Source: Ignavibacteriales bacterium
GTDB taxonomy: Bacteria > Bacteroidota > Ignavibacteria > UBA10030 > SZUA-254
Direction: 5' to 3'
NCBI GenBank assembly: GCA_016207985.1
Contig: JACQYX010000056.1
Span: 1 to 6,029, forward strand
Length of the DNA: 6,029 bases
How positions within the stretch are numbered: position 1 is the first letter of the stretch; each line of letters begins with the position of its first letter. The notes under the pieces are model-generated. The model did not search any database. It was not told the origin of the DNA and saw only the letters and a program-made list of their open reading frames with translations. Made by a program: the position numbers and the translations under genes. Shown piece after piece: positions 5,987-6,029 of this stretch.

Positions 5987-6028
5987 TCACGGATTAGTAG
6001 TTAAAGTTGTTTGACTAACACCGAGTGT
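5987..6028 (-). pseudogene. 5' continuation of the M1-like frame, ending in in-frame TGA
   Basis: Codons 6028-5990, in the same frame as the gene below, read TLGVSQTTLTTNP, then TGA (5989-5987), then FFT and the ATG. The combined text 'VSQTTLTTNP-stop-FFTMPIDIKV' reads like the continuous 'QTQ...P.F.MPidi' region near the end of M1 peptidases. The other two minus-strand frames are closed here by TAG and TAA, so no simple single-base frameshift explains it. A substitution to TGA (for example from TCA, CGA or GGA) is the simplest account: a true nonsense mutation or a sequence error. TGA is a regular stop in khpA of this window. Confidence 0.55.
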
Positions 6029-6029
6029 T

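Noticed and set aside
5987..5989. TGA read as selenocysteine or as a reassigned sense codon
   Set aside because: TGA ends khpA normally in this window, no SECIS-like hairpin was evident after the codon, and M1 peptidases have no conserved Cys/Sec there.

Overview
The window appears to come from a bacterium of the Fibrobacteres-Chlorobi-Bacteroidetes group, most likely near Ignavibacteriota/Chlorobi. The main clues are a C-terminal type IX secretion (T9SS) sorting domain of the 'NHPNPFNPST' type and a ribosomal protein S16 with a long charged, Ala/Pro-rich tail. This placement is inferred from protein character only. All convincing genes are on the minus strand, so transcription runs from high to low coordinates.

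Upstream end (about 4472-6029): the distal part of a large secreted protein. Its first ~50 residues resemble the extreme C-terminus of an M1-family metallopeptidase. They are followed by an ASPM/SPD-2/Hydin-type Ig-like domain, two GWN...GYW repeats and a T9SS sorting domain. The peptidase-like frame continues 5' of the first ATG but is broken by an in-frame TGA at 5987-5989. The gene is therefore either a recent nonsense pseudogene or carries a sequence error.

Intergenic 4248-4471: two hairpins and a weak promoter candidate. One hairpin lies directly behind the secreted-protein gene. The other is followed by a U-run just before ffh, so it is either a second terminator or an attenuator in the ffh leader.

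Core (398-4247): a housekeeping cluster in the order ffh - rpsP - khpA - rimM - trmD - rplS. It encodes the SRP GTPase, ribosomal protein S16, a small KH RNA-binding protein, a 16S maturation factor, the tRNA m1G37 methyltransferase and ribosomal protein L19. As I recall, Firmicutes such as Bacillus have nearly this order. The genes link protein targeting, 30S assembly and tRNA modification. rpsP starts at TTG and rimM at GTG. The 159-nt rpsP-khpA gap can fold into a structured khpA leader and is the most interesting regulatory stretch.

Downstream end (1-393): the first 131 codons of an MqnA/MqnD-like protein (possible menaquinone biosynthesis). It starts at GTG four bases after the rplS stop and runs off the window, so it is probably translationally coupled to rplS. 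I saw no rRNA, tRNA, insertion sequence, CRISPR array or phage gene, and no clear new multi-gene system.
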